A stretch of DNA of 64,000 nucleotides from NCBI RefSeq assembly GCF_000620785.1, contig NZ_JIAI01000002.1, positions 428,110 through 492,109 of the forward strand. The letters run 5' to 3'. A model generated the notes under the pieces. That model was given only the letters and a program-made list of their open reading frames with translations, was not told where the DNA came from and made no database searches. The position numbers and the translations under genes were made by a program. Positions 9,351 through 18,322 of the stretch are shown here, in pieces; the first letter of the stretch is position 1, and every line of letters begins with the position of its first letter. The stretch comes from Actinospineispora acaciae DSM 45401 (lineage in GTDB: Bacteria > Actinomycetota > Actinomycetes > Mycobacteriales > Pseudonocardiaceae).

Positions 9351-12300
9351 TCATGAGCACGGCGGGTTCGGATCGGTGCCCCTGGGCAGGAGCCGAAGCT
9401 CGGCATCGGTGAAGGGCCGGCTGGCCACCGCGCAGAGTCTGTCGCGCCAGGCCTGAGCGGTCAGTGGCAGCTCGTATGGGCGCGCTCCCGCCATTCTGGT
9501 GTCGTCCACCGATACCACCGGCGCGCCGTGCAGGGCCGCCGCGGTCCGCACATCGGGCACGGAGCTCATCGCGCCGGCCTCTTGGCCCTTCTCGGTGTCG
9601 ATGAACGCCAGGCGGTCCCCCTGGGCGCTGACGGTATCGAGGTAGCCGTCCGCATCGAACCCGAGGAGAGCGCCGGCATCGGCCGACGCGATCGGCGGTC
9701 GCACCGGTGCGACCGACTCGACGTCCCAGATTTCGATGGTCTTGTTCTCGGTCAGGATGGCGATCCGCCTGCCGGATCGGTCGAAGGCCATCGAACTGTT
9801 CTCCGCCGCGCGTAGCGGAATCGTCGCGAGCCGGTCGCCGCCCCGCGCGTCCCAGATCTGGACTTCCCGCCGGCCCCACACCGCTACCTGGCCGGGGTGC
9901 TCAGGACGAGCGACGAGCTGCTCATAGCCGATCTCATCCACGGCGTCCCGGGGCGGCAGCGTGACTGGCGGCGCGAGCGGCCTTCCGGTCATCGGGTCCA
10001 GGGCGGCGAGCACCCTGCCATAGATCGTCAGCAACATGGTCGCGCGTTCCTCCGCGAGGGCGATGGCCGAGCCGGGGCTCCGTCGTTCAGAGCCCGGCGG
10101 CACGAACGTTGCGGCCATGCGCAGGGGCGATATGTCGTACCGGTCGATCCGCGTGAGGCCGTCTGACGAGTTGACCAACCACAGCGAGTTGCCCACGAGA
10201 ATGGGATTCGTGCCGCTCGACTGGCCGGGGATCGTGGCGATGCGTTGCCCGGAGGCGGCGTCGTCCACCGCCACGGTGGCCCCGCTCGCCGTCTCCGTGC
10301 TCTTCGGACTTATCACGCTGACGTAGCGACCGCCGTCCGCGAGCCTGCGGGTTATCGGCCTGTCCAGGCCCTTCAGGGCAGGTTCGGTACGCAGCCGCAA
10401 CAGCGACGTACCGTGGGCGAACATCACCGTGGGCTCGCCGGCGGCCGAAGAGACGCCGAGCGCGTTTTCCACGGAGATTGGCGTCTGGCGCCTGATATCG
10501 AAGTCGACCGAGATCGACTTGACGATCACCTGGCGTTCCAGCCCGCCCCGCAGATCGGTCAGCCGGAGCACCGTCTGCGAGGCGCGCGACGCGATCGTCG
10601 TGATCAACCAGCCGCCGTCGCTGGACAGCTTCCCGGTGGGGCACGTCGGTCCGTCCAGAGCGAACCGGGTCGGCGGTTGGGGCGTGCCCACGTGCGTCAC
10701 GGTCACCATCGGCTTCGGGAGGTCGTCGTCGACCTGGGCTTGCTCACAGGAGACAACCTCCGCGCCGTCGCGCGCGACGATGGCCGTTGGCGGCATCGTG
10801 GCCAGTTCCGCGCCGTCGGTGAGCGAATGCAGGACCAGCCGGGTGCCGGGCGTCCGCACCGAGCCGTGCCGAACCAGGATCTGGTTGCGGTCGGGCGTGA
10901 ACCACAGGCCTGCGACGTCGTTGCCCAGCCGAGTGCCGACGCCGTTGGGGATCGTCGCACCGGTGGTTACGTCCCACATTCCCGGCTCGCCGTCGCCAGC
11001 GAGAAAGGCAAGGCGGCTGCTGTTCGAGGAGAACCGGGGGTATCCGTCGGGGCGCTGGCCGGTAGCCACCGTCCTCGGCTCGGAGCGAGCCGGGACGTCG
11101 CGTATCTGGAGTCTGTTGTCGTTGGTCAGGTAGGCGAACCACCGGCCGTCCGGACTCAGGTCCGTCCGGCTGGGAACGAGGTCCGGTATCTCCCAGCGCC
11201 GGGGAGAGGGTCCGGTGATACCGGTGAGGATGACAACACTGTTCGCGGCGTACACCGCCGCCGTGTCGCCTCCGAGGTCGACGGTCACCGCCGGGTCGGT
11301 GGTCAGATCGGCGAACTCGGCGTCGAGGGTGGGCATGGCGAGGTAAGCGTTGGCCAGGGCGGTGCGGGCCAGAGGACTCGTCGGGTCGGAGCGCCACGCG
11401 GCCAGGGCGAGTTGGGCGGCGACAGCGATGTCGGTGGGTGCCCGGCTTTGTGACTCCCGGCCCAGGGCCTCCGCATTGACCCGCGCCAGTTGCGCGGCGG
11501 TTCGGTTGCTCAAGTACCCCGTGAGCCCCGCCGTTGCCATGGTGGTCACGGCGAGCACCGCGAGCACTGCCGTGACGAGTCGCCGGGTTCGGACGACGCG
11601 TTCGCGCGCTCGTGCACTGGCTTGGAGGAACTCGTGCTCGCCCCTGCTCAGCGGTTGGTAGCGGGGATCGGTGCGGATGCGGTCGGCGGTCGTGATGGCG
11701 GTGACGAGCCGCGTGCCCTGGTACAGGTACGAGCGGTCCCGGGAGTTGCGGTTCCATTCCTCGGCGGCACGCTGCAGCCGGGTGCGCACCGCCCGGTGGG
11801 TGCGCGTGTCGGCGAGCCAGTCGCGCAGCAGCGGCCAAGCGGTCAGCAACACCTCGTGGGTGATCTCGACGGTGCCGGCGGCCAAGGTGAGCAGCCGCTC
11901 GGAGGCAAAGGTTTCCAGGATTGTCTCGACGTCGGCGGCGTTCTCTCCCCCGGTCAGTTCGGTGCGGGCGACGGGTCTGGCGGTGTCCACACCGTCGTCG
12001 CTGGTGGCGACCAGCCGGGGCAAGACCCGTTGGGCGACCTCCCGCTGGTCGGGGGAAATCCGCTCGTAGGCGCGTTCGGCGGTTGCCGCGACGGCGCCCT
12101 CGATGCCGCCGGTGCGCTCGTAGTCCGCCAGGGTCAGGGTGTCACCGGTGCGCCCGCGCCAGGCCCGGTCCAGGGCATGGGACAGCAGCGGTAGCGCCCC
12201 CGCGCCTGAGACGACAACACGTCGGGCGCCACCCGGTGAGGACGCCGACGCGGGGTCGAGCATCTCGCGTAGCAACGCATCGACCAGGTCGTCGTCGACG

Positions 12301-13178
12301 GTGGCGCCGGCGCGTTTGGCCGGTTCGGTGATGGCCAGGCGCAGTTGTCGCTCGGTCATCGAGGTGAGCAGGTAGCGGTCTTGGACGGCGGGTTCGAGCT
12401 CGGGGTACTCGGCGCAGCGGGGTTCGAAGTCGGCTCGGAGCACGAGGATTACCAGGGCTCCGGGTCGTCGAGAGGGGCCGGGGCGGCCGGTCGCGGCGGC
12501 GCGCAACGCGGTGATGAACGCGCGCCGCTGTGTCTCGTCGGGGCATTGGGTGAACAGCTGCTCGAACTGGTCGACGACGAGGATCAGCCGCCGGCCGTCG
12601 GTGCCGTCGTGCTCGGGGGCCTGGGCGGCTACGGCCTGGCGGGCGGTGAGGGCGAAGGATGCCGGGTCGTCGGTGAGGTTGGTGCGGATGATGGCCGGTT
12701 CGGTCCGGGCGATCGGCGCGATCTTGGCGGCGAGCTCGTCGAGCGGGCTGGCGGTGGGGGTGAGCACCAGGCGCGGCCAGGAGTCCGAGCCTGGCGCGGC
12801 CAGCTCGCCGGCGCGGATGCGGGGGAGCACGCCGGCGCGCAGTAGCGAGGACTTGCCCGCTCCCGAGACACCGGAAACGACAAGCAGCCCCGATGTGTCG
12901 AGCTGTTCAGAAATTCGGCCCACCAATTCCTTGGCGGCTGTCTCGCGCCCGAAGAAGAACCTCTCGTCCCGTTGTTCGAACTGGCTCAGGCCGCGATACG
13001 GCGATTCGATCTCTCCGGACTCGTCGGCCAGCGGCGGGGAAACGCGCGTAGCGGTCCAGGTGCCGTTGTAGTAGTTGATCTGGACGCCGAAGTCACCGAT
13101 GAGCACGCCCTGAGCTCCGCGCAGGTCAAGGGCATGCGGATCTGGGGCGGGCGGCTCTGTCCCCTCCGGGTCGGTCAT
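9351..13178 (-). CDS. STAND-family ATPase with N-terminal amyloid-like motif, TM helix and WD40-like propeller (copy 2)
   Basis: 1275 residues, tandem paralogue of the gene at 5535-9323 along its whole length. It has the same N-terminal motif (GVLIGDFGVQINYYNGTW, about 24-41), Walker A GVSGAGKSS, Walker B LILVVDQFEQ, the TVEITHEVLLTAWPLL segment, one hydrophobic helix (RLVTAVLAVLAVTTMATAG), and a propeller ending with PFTDAELRLLPRG...PPC. The ATPase halves are far more alike than the propellers, which fits a shared engine with different sensors. Start is ATG with no clear Shine-Dalgarno sequence. The 107-bp gap upstream holds a possible promoter and separates it from the metzincin gene on the same strand. 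Confidence 0.8.
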   Translation of the reverse strand: MTDPEGTEPPAPDPHALDLRGAQGVLIGDFGVQINYYNGTWTATRVSPPLADESGEIESPYRGLSQFEQRDERFFFGRETAAKELVGRISEQLDTSGLLVVSGVSGAGKSSLLRAGVLPRIRAGELAAPGSDSWPRLVLTPTASPLDELAAKIAPIARTEPAIIRTNLTDDPASFALTARQAVAAQAPEHDGTDGRRLILVVDQFEQLFTQCPDETQRRAFITALRAAATGRPGPSRRPGALVILVLRADFEPRCAEYPELEPAVQDRYLLTSMTERQLRLAITEPAKRAGATVDDDLVDALLREMLDPASASSPGGARRVVVSGAGALPLLSHALDRAWRGRTGDTLTLADYERTGGIEGAVAATAERAYERISPDQREVAQRVLPRLVATSDDGVDTARPVARTELTGGENAADVETILETFASERLLTLAAGTVEITHEVLLTAWPLLRDWLADTRTHRAVRTRLQRAAEEWNRNSRDRSYLYQGTRLVTAITTADRIRTDPRYQPLSRGEHEFLQASARARERVVRTRRLVTAVLAVLAVTTMATAGLTGYLSNRTAAQLARVNAEALGRESQSRAPTDIAVAAQLALAAWRSDPTSPLARTALANAYLAMPTLDAEFADLTTDPAVTVDLGGDTAAVYAANSVVILTGITGPSPRRWEIPDLVPSRTDLSPDGRWFAYLTNDNRLQIRDVPARSEPRTVATGQRPDGYPRFSSNSSRLAFLAGDGEPGMWDVTTGATIPNGVGTRLGNDVAGLWFTPDRNQILVRHGSVRTPGTRLVLHSLTDGAELATMPPTAIVARDGAEVVSCEQAQVDDDLPKPMVTVTHVGTPQPPTRFALDGPTCPTGKLSSDGGWLITTIASRASQTVLRLTDLRGGLERQVIVKSISVDFDIRRQTPISVENALGVSSAAGEPTVMFAHGTSLLRLRTEPALKGLDRPITRRLADGGRYVSVISPKSTETASGATVAVDDAASGQRIATIPGQSSGTNPILVGNSLWLVNSSDGLTRIDRYDISPLRMAATFVPPGSERRSPGSAIALAEERATMLLTIYGRVLAALDPMTGRPLAPPVTLPPRDAVDEIGYEQLVARPEHPGQVAVWGRREVQIWDARGGDRLATIPLRAAENSSMAFDRSGRRIAILTENKTIEIWDVESVAPVRPPIASADAGALLGFDADGYLDTVSAQGDRLAFIDTEKGQEAGAMSSVPDVRTAAALHGAPVVSVDDTRMAGARPYELPLTAQAWRDRLCAVASRPFTDAELRLLPRGTDPNPPCS

Positions 13179-13225
13179 TGTGACGGTGGTTTCCCATGGA
13201 CGATTCCGTGAACACCGATCGGACC

Positions 13226-13254
13226 ATCATGCCCAGGAAAGTAAAGCCTGTCAC
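13226..13254 (-). promoter_or_regulatory. Possible promoter for the two-gene STAND operon
   Basis: Read on the minus strand, GTGACA (13254-13249) and CATGAT (13231-13226) are 17 bp apart, within the 107-bp gap ahead of the STAND start at 13178. The spacing is right for a housekeeping sigma factor, but the -10 match is only moderate. Confidence 0.3.
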
Positions 13255-13285
13255 CATTCGATCGAGAAAACGAGCGGCGGTTGCC

Positions 13286-14140
13286 TCACCAGCACGGGCT
13301 GGCTCGGAGCCTGGCGAGGCCTTCTCGGTCGCCGGGGCCGAAGCCGGCGAGGCCGGTGTAGTTGGGTGCCATCAGCTCGCCGGGGGCGTTCACGTGGTCG
13401 AGGCCGACCAGGTGGCCCAGCTCGTGCATGACGATCGCGCGGGCCCGGACGTAGCCGTCGCGGCGGTTGAGGAGCTCGGCGAGGCCGTCGCGGTTGAGGA
13501 CCACCTGGCCGGTGACGTAGCGGGCGGACTCGGGGCCCGCGGGCTCCAGGGAGGTGCTGCCGCCGATGCCCTCGATGTCGCCCCGGACCCGGGGGAACTC
13601 GGCGCGGTCGGCCCAGGCGATGAGTACGGGCTGGGCGTTCTGGCGCGGAGATCGCGGGCCGCCGCCGTCGCCGGACAGGTCGGGGCGCTGTTGGGTGACG
13701 CCGTCGTCGGCGAAGGTGAAGCCGGAGGCGGCGGCGACCTGGTGCACGGCGTCCTGGACCAGGTTCGCGGCGGCGTCGGGCTGGCCGGACGGGTTCAGCA
13801 CGTAGTGGATCGGGCGGCACGGGTCGTAGCCGACGGGGCGGCCGGTCGGCGTGGTCATCAGGAAGGCGTGCGGGCCGGTCCCGGTGGGGCTGGGCTCGCG
13901 GGCGCTGTCGCCCACCGACCACGGGCCGGGTATCCCGGTCAGCAGGCTCGGGAACGCCCGCCCCAGTCCGTACACCAGTCCCAGCACCGCCAGCGCGCAC
14001 CCTATGAAGATCAGGTTGGCCCGGCCGAGCCGGCGCTTGCGGCCGCGTTGGGCGCCACGGTCCAGCCGATCCAGCTCCGCCAGCCGGCGCGACATCTGCC
14101 GGTAGCGCATCCAGGCGCGAGCCCTGCGCACGATCCCCAC
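13286..14140 (-). CDS. Membrane-anchored metzincin (matrixin-like) zinc protease
   Basis: 284 residues. A charged N-terminus is followed by one hydrophobic helix (ANLIFIGCALAVLGLVYGLG, about residues 41-60), so the catalytic domain should face outward. The zinc motif HELGHLVGLDH (HExxHxxGxxH) is near the C-terminus and is followed by ELMAPNY, the methionine turn that defines metzincins. Matrixin-type peptidases act on extracellular proteins; the substrate is unknown. The gene lies just upstream of, and on the same strand as, the two STAND ATPase genes, and 25 bp downstream of an esterase gene. It could belong to either unit. Confidence 0.75.
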   Translation of the reverse strand: MGIVRRARAWMRYRQMSRRLAELDRLDRGAQRGRKRRLGRANLIFIGCALAVLGLVYGLGRAFPSLLTGIPGPWSVGDSAREPSPTGTGPHAFLMTTPTGRPVGYDPCRPIHYVLNPSGQPDAAANLVQDAVHQVAAASGFTFADDGVTQQRPDLSGDGGGPRSPRQNAQPVLIAWADRAEFPRVRGDIEGIGGSTSLEPAGPESARYVTGQVVLNRDGLAELLNRRDGYVRARAIVMHELGHLVGLDHVNAPGELMAPNYTGLAGFGPGDREGLARLRASPCW

Positions 14141-14165
14141 GCGGGGATTCTGCCAAGGCTCCGGC

Positions 14166-15152
14166 TCAGGGCACTCCCGGCGGCGGGGTGAGCACGCGCC
14201 GGATCCAGTCGGCCCGCACCGCGTTCGCGCACCGGGCCACCCTTGCCTCGGGGGAGAACCCCGAAAACCCGTGGTAGCCCCCGGCCCAGACGTGCAGCTC
14301 GGCCTGGCCCCCCGCGTCCCAGATGCGCTGGGCGTACCGGGCGGCCTCGTCGCGGAACACCTCGGCGGCGCCCACCTCGATGAACGCCGAGGGCAGGCCG
14401 GACAGGTCGGTGGCCCGCGCCGGCGCCGCGTACGGCGAGACGCCCTCGGTGCCGCGCCGCTCGCCGAGCAGCGCCGTCCAGCCGGTGTGGTTGTTGTTGC
14501 GGTCCCAGGCGCCGATGCCGTCGTACTGGTGGCTCGACCCGGTGTCGTTGCGGTCGTCCAGCATCGGGCAGCTCAGCAGCTGGCCGGCCAGCGCGGGGCC
14601 GCCCCGGTCGCGGGCCAGCAGCGCCACCGCCGCGCTCAGGCCGCCGCCCGCGCTCATGCCCATCAGCAGGATGCGGGCCGGGTCGACGCCCAGCTCCTCC
14701 GCCGCGCCGGCCATCCAGGCCAGGCCGGCGTAGCAGTCCTCCACCGGGGCCGGGTGCGGGTGCTCGGGGGCCAGCCGGTACTCCACGCTCACCGCCACCG
14801 CGCCGTGCTCCTCGACCAGCTTGATCAGCGACTCGACGCCGAAGAAGCGGTTGCCGAGGACCAGGCCGCCGCCGTGGATGTGGTACAGCCCTGGCGAGTG
14901 GCCGTCTGTACCACCCGCCGGCCGCAGCACGGTCACCGTGACGTCCGGTTCGCCGGGCGGGCCGGGGACGTCGCGGTGCTCGAACTCCACGGCGTGGCCG
15001 TCCACCAGCTGTTCGATCGGCGGCACCAGCGTGGCGAAGTGCGCCCGGTTGGTCAGGATGGTGTCGGCGCGCAGCGGGACGATCTCCACCAGGTCCAGGA
15101 ACGCGGCGAGCCCGTCCACCAGCTCGGGGTCGTAGGGGACGCGGATGGTCAT
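14166..15152 (-). CDS. Alpha/beta hydrolase, hormone-sensitive-lipase family esterase (copy A)
   Basis: 328 residues. The oxyanion-hole motif YHIHGGGLVLG, nucleophile GMSAGGG and C-terminal histidine in AGGYHGFSGF mark the HSL/GDXG esterase family. The acid position reads VGAAEVFRDE, with Glu where many members have Asp, a variant also in the adjacent paralogue. The ATG at 15152 overlaps the previous stop (ATGA). It probably hydrolyses a small ester or lactone within the degradative operon that starts at 18265. Confidence 0.8.
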   Translation of the reverse strand: MTIRVPYDPELVDGLAAFLDLVEIVPLRADTILTNRAHFATLVPPIEQLVDGHAVEFEHRDVPGPPGEPDVTVTVLRPAGGTDGHSPGLYHIHGGGLVLGNRFFGVESLIKLVEEHGAVAVSVEYRLAPEHPHPAPVEDCYAGLAWMAGAAEELGVDPARILLMGMSAGGGLSAAVALLARDRGGPALAGQLLSCPMLDDRNDTGSSHQYDGIGAWDRNNNHTGWTALLGERRGTEGVSPYAAPARATDLSGLPSAFIEVGAAEVFRDEAARYAQRIWDAGGQAELHVWAGGYHGFSGFSPEARVARCANAVRADWIRRVLTPPPGVP

Positions 15153-16120
15153 GCCGTTGCCCCCAGGGTGCGGCGGAACCAGGACGACCGGGCCGCGAGC
15201 GCGGTCGTGGTGGCGTCGCTGTCCGGCGCGATGCGGTCGAAGCCGTGGTAGGCGCCGGCCCAGACGTGCAGCTCGGTGGGCACCCCCGCCCGCCACAGCC
15301 GCGTGCAGTACTCGACGTTCTCGTCCAGGAACACCTCCGACTCGCCGACCTCGACGAACGCCGGCGGCAGCCCGGACAGGTCGGTGGCGCGGGCCGGCGC
15401 GGCGTACTCCGAGACCCCGGAACCGCCGTGATCGTCGCCGAGCAGGCTGCGCCAGCCGAACTCGTTGCTGGCCCTGCTCCACATCGGGGCGTCGGCGTGG
15501 CGCAGCGCGGACGGCGAGCCGTTGCGGTCGTCGATCATCGGACAGAGCAGCATCTGGCCGGCCAGCGCGGGGCCGCCCCGGTCGCGGGCCAGCAGCGCGA
15601 CGCCCGCGCTCAGCCCGCCGCCCGCGCTGCCCCCGCCGATGATCAGCTTGTCCGGGTCGAAGCCCAGCTCGTCGGCGTGCTCGGCCATCCACACCAGGCC
15701 GGCGTAGCAGTCCTCCACCGGCGCCGGGTGCGGGTGCTCGGGGGCCAGCCGGTATTCCACGGTGACCCCGACGAACCCGAACTCCTCGATCTGGCCGACC
15801 ATCCTCGGCAGGTCGGAGAACCGGTTGTCCAGGACCATGCCGCCGCCGTGGATGTTGTAGAAACCCGGGGCGCCGGGCCGAGGGTGCCGGGGCCGCAGGA
15901 TGGTGACCGTCAGGTCCGGGCTGCCGGGGATCACCCGGTCCTCCCAGGTGATCGCGCGCCCGCCGATCGCCTCGGCGCAGGTCAGGTTCGCGTCGGCCAC
16001 CGTGTGGCGGGCCTCGGCCAGGATCTCGGCGGTCAGCGCCCGTGGCTCGCGGGTGGCGAGCAGCTCGCGCAGGGCGCCGGCCAGCTCGGGGTCGAACTCG
16101 GTGCCGGCGCGCGCGGTCAC
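15149..16120 (-). CDS. Alpha/beta hydrolase, hormone-sensitive-lipase family esterase (copy B)
   Basis: 323 residues, clearly paralogous to the next gene in the operon (shared YRLAPEHPHPAPVEDCYAGL and YAAPARATDLSGLP). Motifs: NIHGGGMVLD, nucleophile GGGSAGGG, acid VGESEVFLDE (Glu), and His in AGAYHGF. GTG start at 16120 overlaps the stop of the aldo-keto reductase gene (GTGA). Two adjacent esterases in one operon suggest a substrate with two different ester bonds, or a recent duplication with shifted specificity. Confidence 0.8.
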   Translation of the reverse strand: MTARAGTEFDPELAGALRELLATREPRALTAEILAEARHTVADANLTCAEAIGGRAITWEDRVIPGSPDLTVTILRPRHPRPGAPGFYNIHGGGMVLDNRFSDLPRMVGQIEEFGFVGVTVEYRLAPEHPHPAPVEDCYAGLVWMAEHADELGFDPDKLIIGGGSAGGGLSAGVALLARDRGGPALAGQMLLCPMIDDRNGSPSALRHADAPMWSRASNEFGWRSLLGDDHGGSGVSEYAAPARATDLSGLPPAFVEVGESEVFLDENVEYCTRLWRAGVPTELHVWAGAYHGFDRIAPDSDATTTALAARSSWFRRTLGATA

Positions 16121-17088
16121 GGCCCCTCCGGGTCGACGACGCCACGGTCCGCCCAGAACGGGGTCACCAGCTCGCGCAGCCGTTCGCCCCCGACCCGCTC
16201 GACCAGGTCCACCGCCGCCAGGTTCTCCCGCAGCTGCTCGATGCCGGTCGCGCCGAACAGCGTCGTCGCGTTCGCCGGGTGGGTGAGGGTGAACGCCAGG
16301 CACAGCTGGGCGGGGGTGGCGCCCAGCTCGTCGGCGACCGCGCGGACGCCGGCCACCGAGCCCTCGATCCGCTCCCTGATCCCGCCGGGGTCGCGCCCGA
16401 CCTGGCGGGCCCCGCCGCCCTTGCCGAGCAGCACGCCGCCCTCGAACACGTCGGAGGACTCCAGCGACACCCCCTGGGCGAAGATCCGGGCGAACGGCTC
16501 GCCGTCCGGGATCGAGCGGCGGGCCACGCTGTACTTGAGCTGGGCGATCGACGGCCCGGCCACGCCGGCGGACGCGGCGCTGTCGATCAGGGTCTGGACG
16601 TTGGTGGCCGACCAGTTGTTCACGCCCCAGCTCCGGATCAGGCCGGCGTGGTCCAGCTCGGCGAGGTCCAGCACGAGCTGGCCGAGGTCGACCTCGTGGC
16701 GGATGTCGCCGAGGACGACCAGGTCGGCGTGCTCCACCCCGGCGCGCAGCAGTGCGTTCTCGATCTGGTCGCGCAGCGACCGGGTGGGGTACTCCTCCAG
16801 CCACAGCTTCGCCGAGAGCAGGTAGTCCTCGCGGCGCAGCCCGGCCGCCCGCACCATCGCCGAGAAGATCACGTCGGTGAATACCCTCGGCGGGCGGTCC
16901 GGCTGCCCGTACACCCCGACGTCGAACAGGTTGACGCCGGCGTCGACGGCCTCGCGGAGCATGCCGACCGCGTCCCGGAAGTCCATCCGGTCATAGGTGT
17001 GCCAGGAGCCGAGCGAGAGCACGCCGGCGCTGGGTCCGGAACGGCCGATGCTCCGGCGGGGGACGGTGGTCGAGCCCGCTGCTGACAT
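16117..17088 (-). CDS. Aldo-keto reductase family oxidoreductase (copy 1)
   Basis: 323 residues. It shows the AKR barrel start (SLGSWHTYDRMDF), the Asp/Tyr pair in NLFDVGVYG, Lys in SAKLWLEEYP, and SWGVNNWSA, QLKYSVARRS and SSDVFEGG, which are shared almost word for word with the second AKR at 19121. The fourth tetrad position, usually His, reads VVLGDIRHE, so a Gly-Asp pair replaces it. An upstream frame extension exists, but AAGGAG sits just before the ATG at 17088. It follows the zinc dehydrogenase gene by 31 bp and is coupled to esterase B. Substrate unknown. Confidence 0.75.
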   Translation of the reverse strand: MSAAGSTTVPRRSIGRSGPSAGVLSLGSWHTYDRMDFRDAVGMLREAVDAGVNLFDVGVYGQPDRPPRVFTDVIFSAMVRAAGLRREDYLLSAKLWLEEYPTRSLRDQIENALLRAGVEHADLVVLGDIRHEVDLGQLVLDLAELDHAGLIRSWGVNNWSATNVQTLIDSAASAGVAGPSIAQLKYSVARRSIPDGEPFARIFAQGVSLESSDVFEGGVLLGKGGGARQVGRDPGGIRERIEGSVAGVRAVADELGATPAQLCLAFTLTHPANATTLFGATGIEQLRENLAAVDLVERVGGERLRELVTPFWADRGVVDPEGP

Positions 17089-17119
17089 GCGCTCTCCTTG
17101 CTGTGAGTGATCGGGGTTC

Positions 17120-18265
17120 TCAGGGCAGGCGTGGGTCCACAACGGCCTTGATCTGGTCGAGCCGGGACATCGCGCGCACCGAGTCGGTGGCCCGCGCCAG
17201 GCCGACCGGCTCGCTGAGCAGCTCGTCCCACGGCATCCGGTCGCCGAAGGTGCGGAAGAACTCCACCGCGCGGTGGTAGTCGGCGATGTCGCCGTTGAGC
17301 GAGCCGGCCACCGTCAGCTCCTTGCCCATGATCGTGCCGAGCGGGACGGGGGAGGTGGCCGGCCCGGTCGACCCGACGACGGCGATCCTGCCGCGCTGCG
17401 CCGCGAACGCCACCGCCTCCTCGCCGACCGTGGGCCCGCCGGCGAAGTCGAACACGTAGTCCGCGCCCCGGCCGCCGGTCAGCTCGTACACCCGCGCGAT
17501 GCGGTCGGCCACCCCGAGGTCGAGCGGCACGGCGGCGGTGGCGCCGAACCGGGTCGCGGTGACCAGCCGCCCGGTCGGCGAGCCGACGGTGATCACCATG
17601 CCGGCGCCCGAGATGTGCGCGACCGCCGTGGCCACGATCCCCAGCGCGCCGGCGCCCTGCACCACCACCGTCGATCCCGGCCGGATCCCGCCGACCCGGT
17701 CCACCGCCCGCAGCACCGTCTTGCCCGCGCATCCGGACATCGCCGCCCAGCCGTCCGGCACGTCCGCCGGCAGGATCAGCTTCGCCGCGCCCGGCGTGAC
17801 GTAGCAGTACTCGGCCAGCCCGCCCGTCGCGTACGGCGGCCGGTCGGCGCGCTGCCGGAAGCCGTACCCGCGCCGCGCGCAGAGCACCGGCTCACGCAGC
17901 ACGCTGCACCCTCGGCACTCGCCGCAGGTCGACTCCGACCAGCCGATCCGGTCACCGGCCGCGATCGCCCTGCCGAACGTGTCGACGGTGCCGTCCCCGG
18001 CGGCCACCACCTCGCCGACCATCTCGTGCCCGAGCACCATGGGCAACATGTCCGGCAGCGACATCCGGCCGCTCCACAGGTGCACGTCCGTGCCGCACAG
18101 CGTGGCGCAGGTGATCCGCACCAGCGCCGCGCCCGGCTCGACCTCCTTCGGAAGCGGCAGCTCCTGACGCTCCAGCGGCTTGCCGTGCTCGGTCAGCACG
18201 GCGGCCCCGGTCGTCGTCGGCAGCTCAGTCGGCAGCGCTGTCGGCAGCGCCGTCTTCGAAGCCAT
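17120..18265 (-). CDS. Zinc-dependent medium-chain alcohol dehydrogenase
   Basis: 381 residues. Catalytic-zinc Cys in TLCGTDVHLW, VLGHEMVGEV, structural-zinc cluster CGECRGCSVLREPVLC, and NAD(P)-binding VQGAGALGIVATA. A GTG at 18271 is in frame, but GGAGGG lies 6-7 bp before the ATG at 18265. It is the first gene of an operon (dehydrogenase, reductase, two esterases). A TCTAC-N4-GTTGA operator at 18303-18316 overlaps the likely -10 TAGACT on the minus strand. It probably oxidises an alcohol in the same pathway. Confidence 0.8.
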   Translation of the reverse strand: MASKTALPTALPTELPTTTGAAVLTEHGKPLERQELPLPKEVEPGAALVRITCATLCGTDVHLWSGRMSLPDMLPMVLGHEMVGEVVAAGDGTVDTFGRAIAAGDRIGWSESTCGECRGCSVLREPVLCARRGYGFRQRADRPPYATGGLAEYCYVTPGAAKLILPADVPDGWAAMSGCAGKTVLRAVDRVGGIRPGSTVVVQGAGALGIVATAVAHISGAGMVITVGSPTGRLVTATRFGATAAVPLDLGVADRIARVYELTGGRGADYVFDFAGGPTVGEEAVAFAAQRGRIAVVGSTGPATSPVPLGTIMGKELTVAGSLNGDIADYHRAVEFFRTFGDRMPWDELLSEPVGLARATDSVRAMSRLDQIKAVVDPRLP

Positions 18266-18302
18266 CGTCACCCTCCGTTGGCCGAGCTAGCCGGGCGTTT
18301 AG

Positions 18303-18316
18303 TCTACATACGTTGA
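18303..18316. promoter_or_regulatory. TCTAC-N4-GTTGA operator, site A (dehydrogenase/esterase operon)
   Basis: TCTACATACGTTGA lies 38 bp upstream of the dehydrogenase start. On the minus strand it ends in GTAGACTAAA, so the half-site forms the -10 hexamer. It is one of five matching dyads in the window. Confidence 0.6.
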
Positions 18317-18322
18317 AGAAAA

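Noticed and set aside
14166..16145. Single 659-residue two-domain esterase
   Set aside because: The long frame is an artefact: the first part is a shadow of the paralogue. Each esterase has its own start and complete set of motifs, with a 4-bp overlap.
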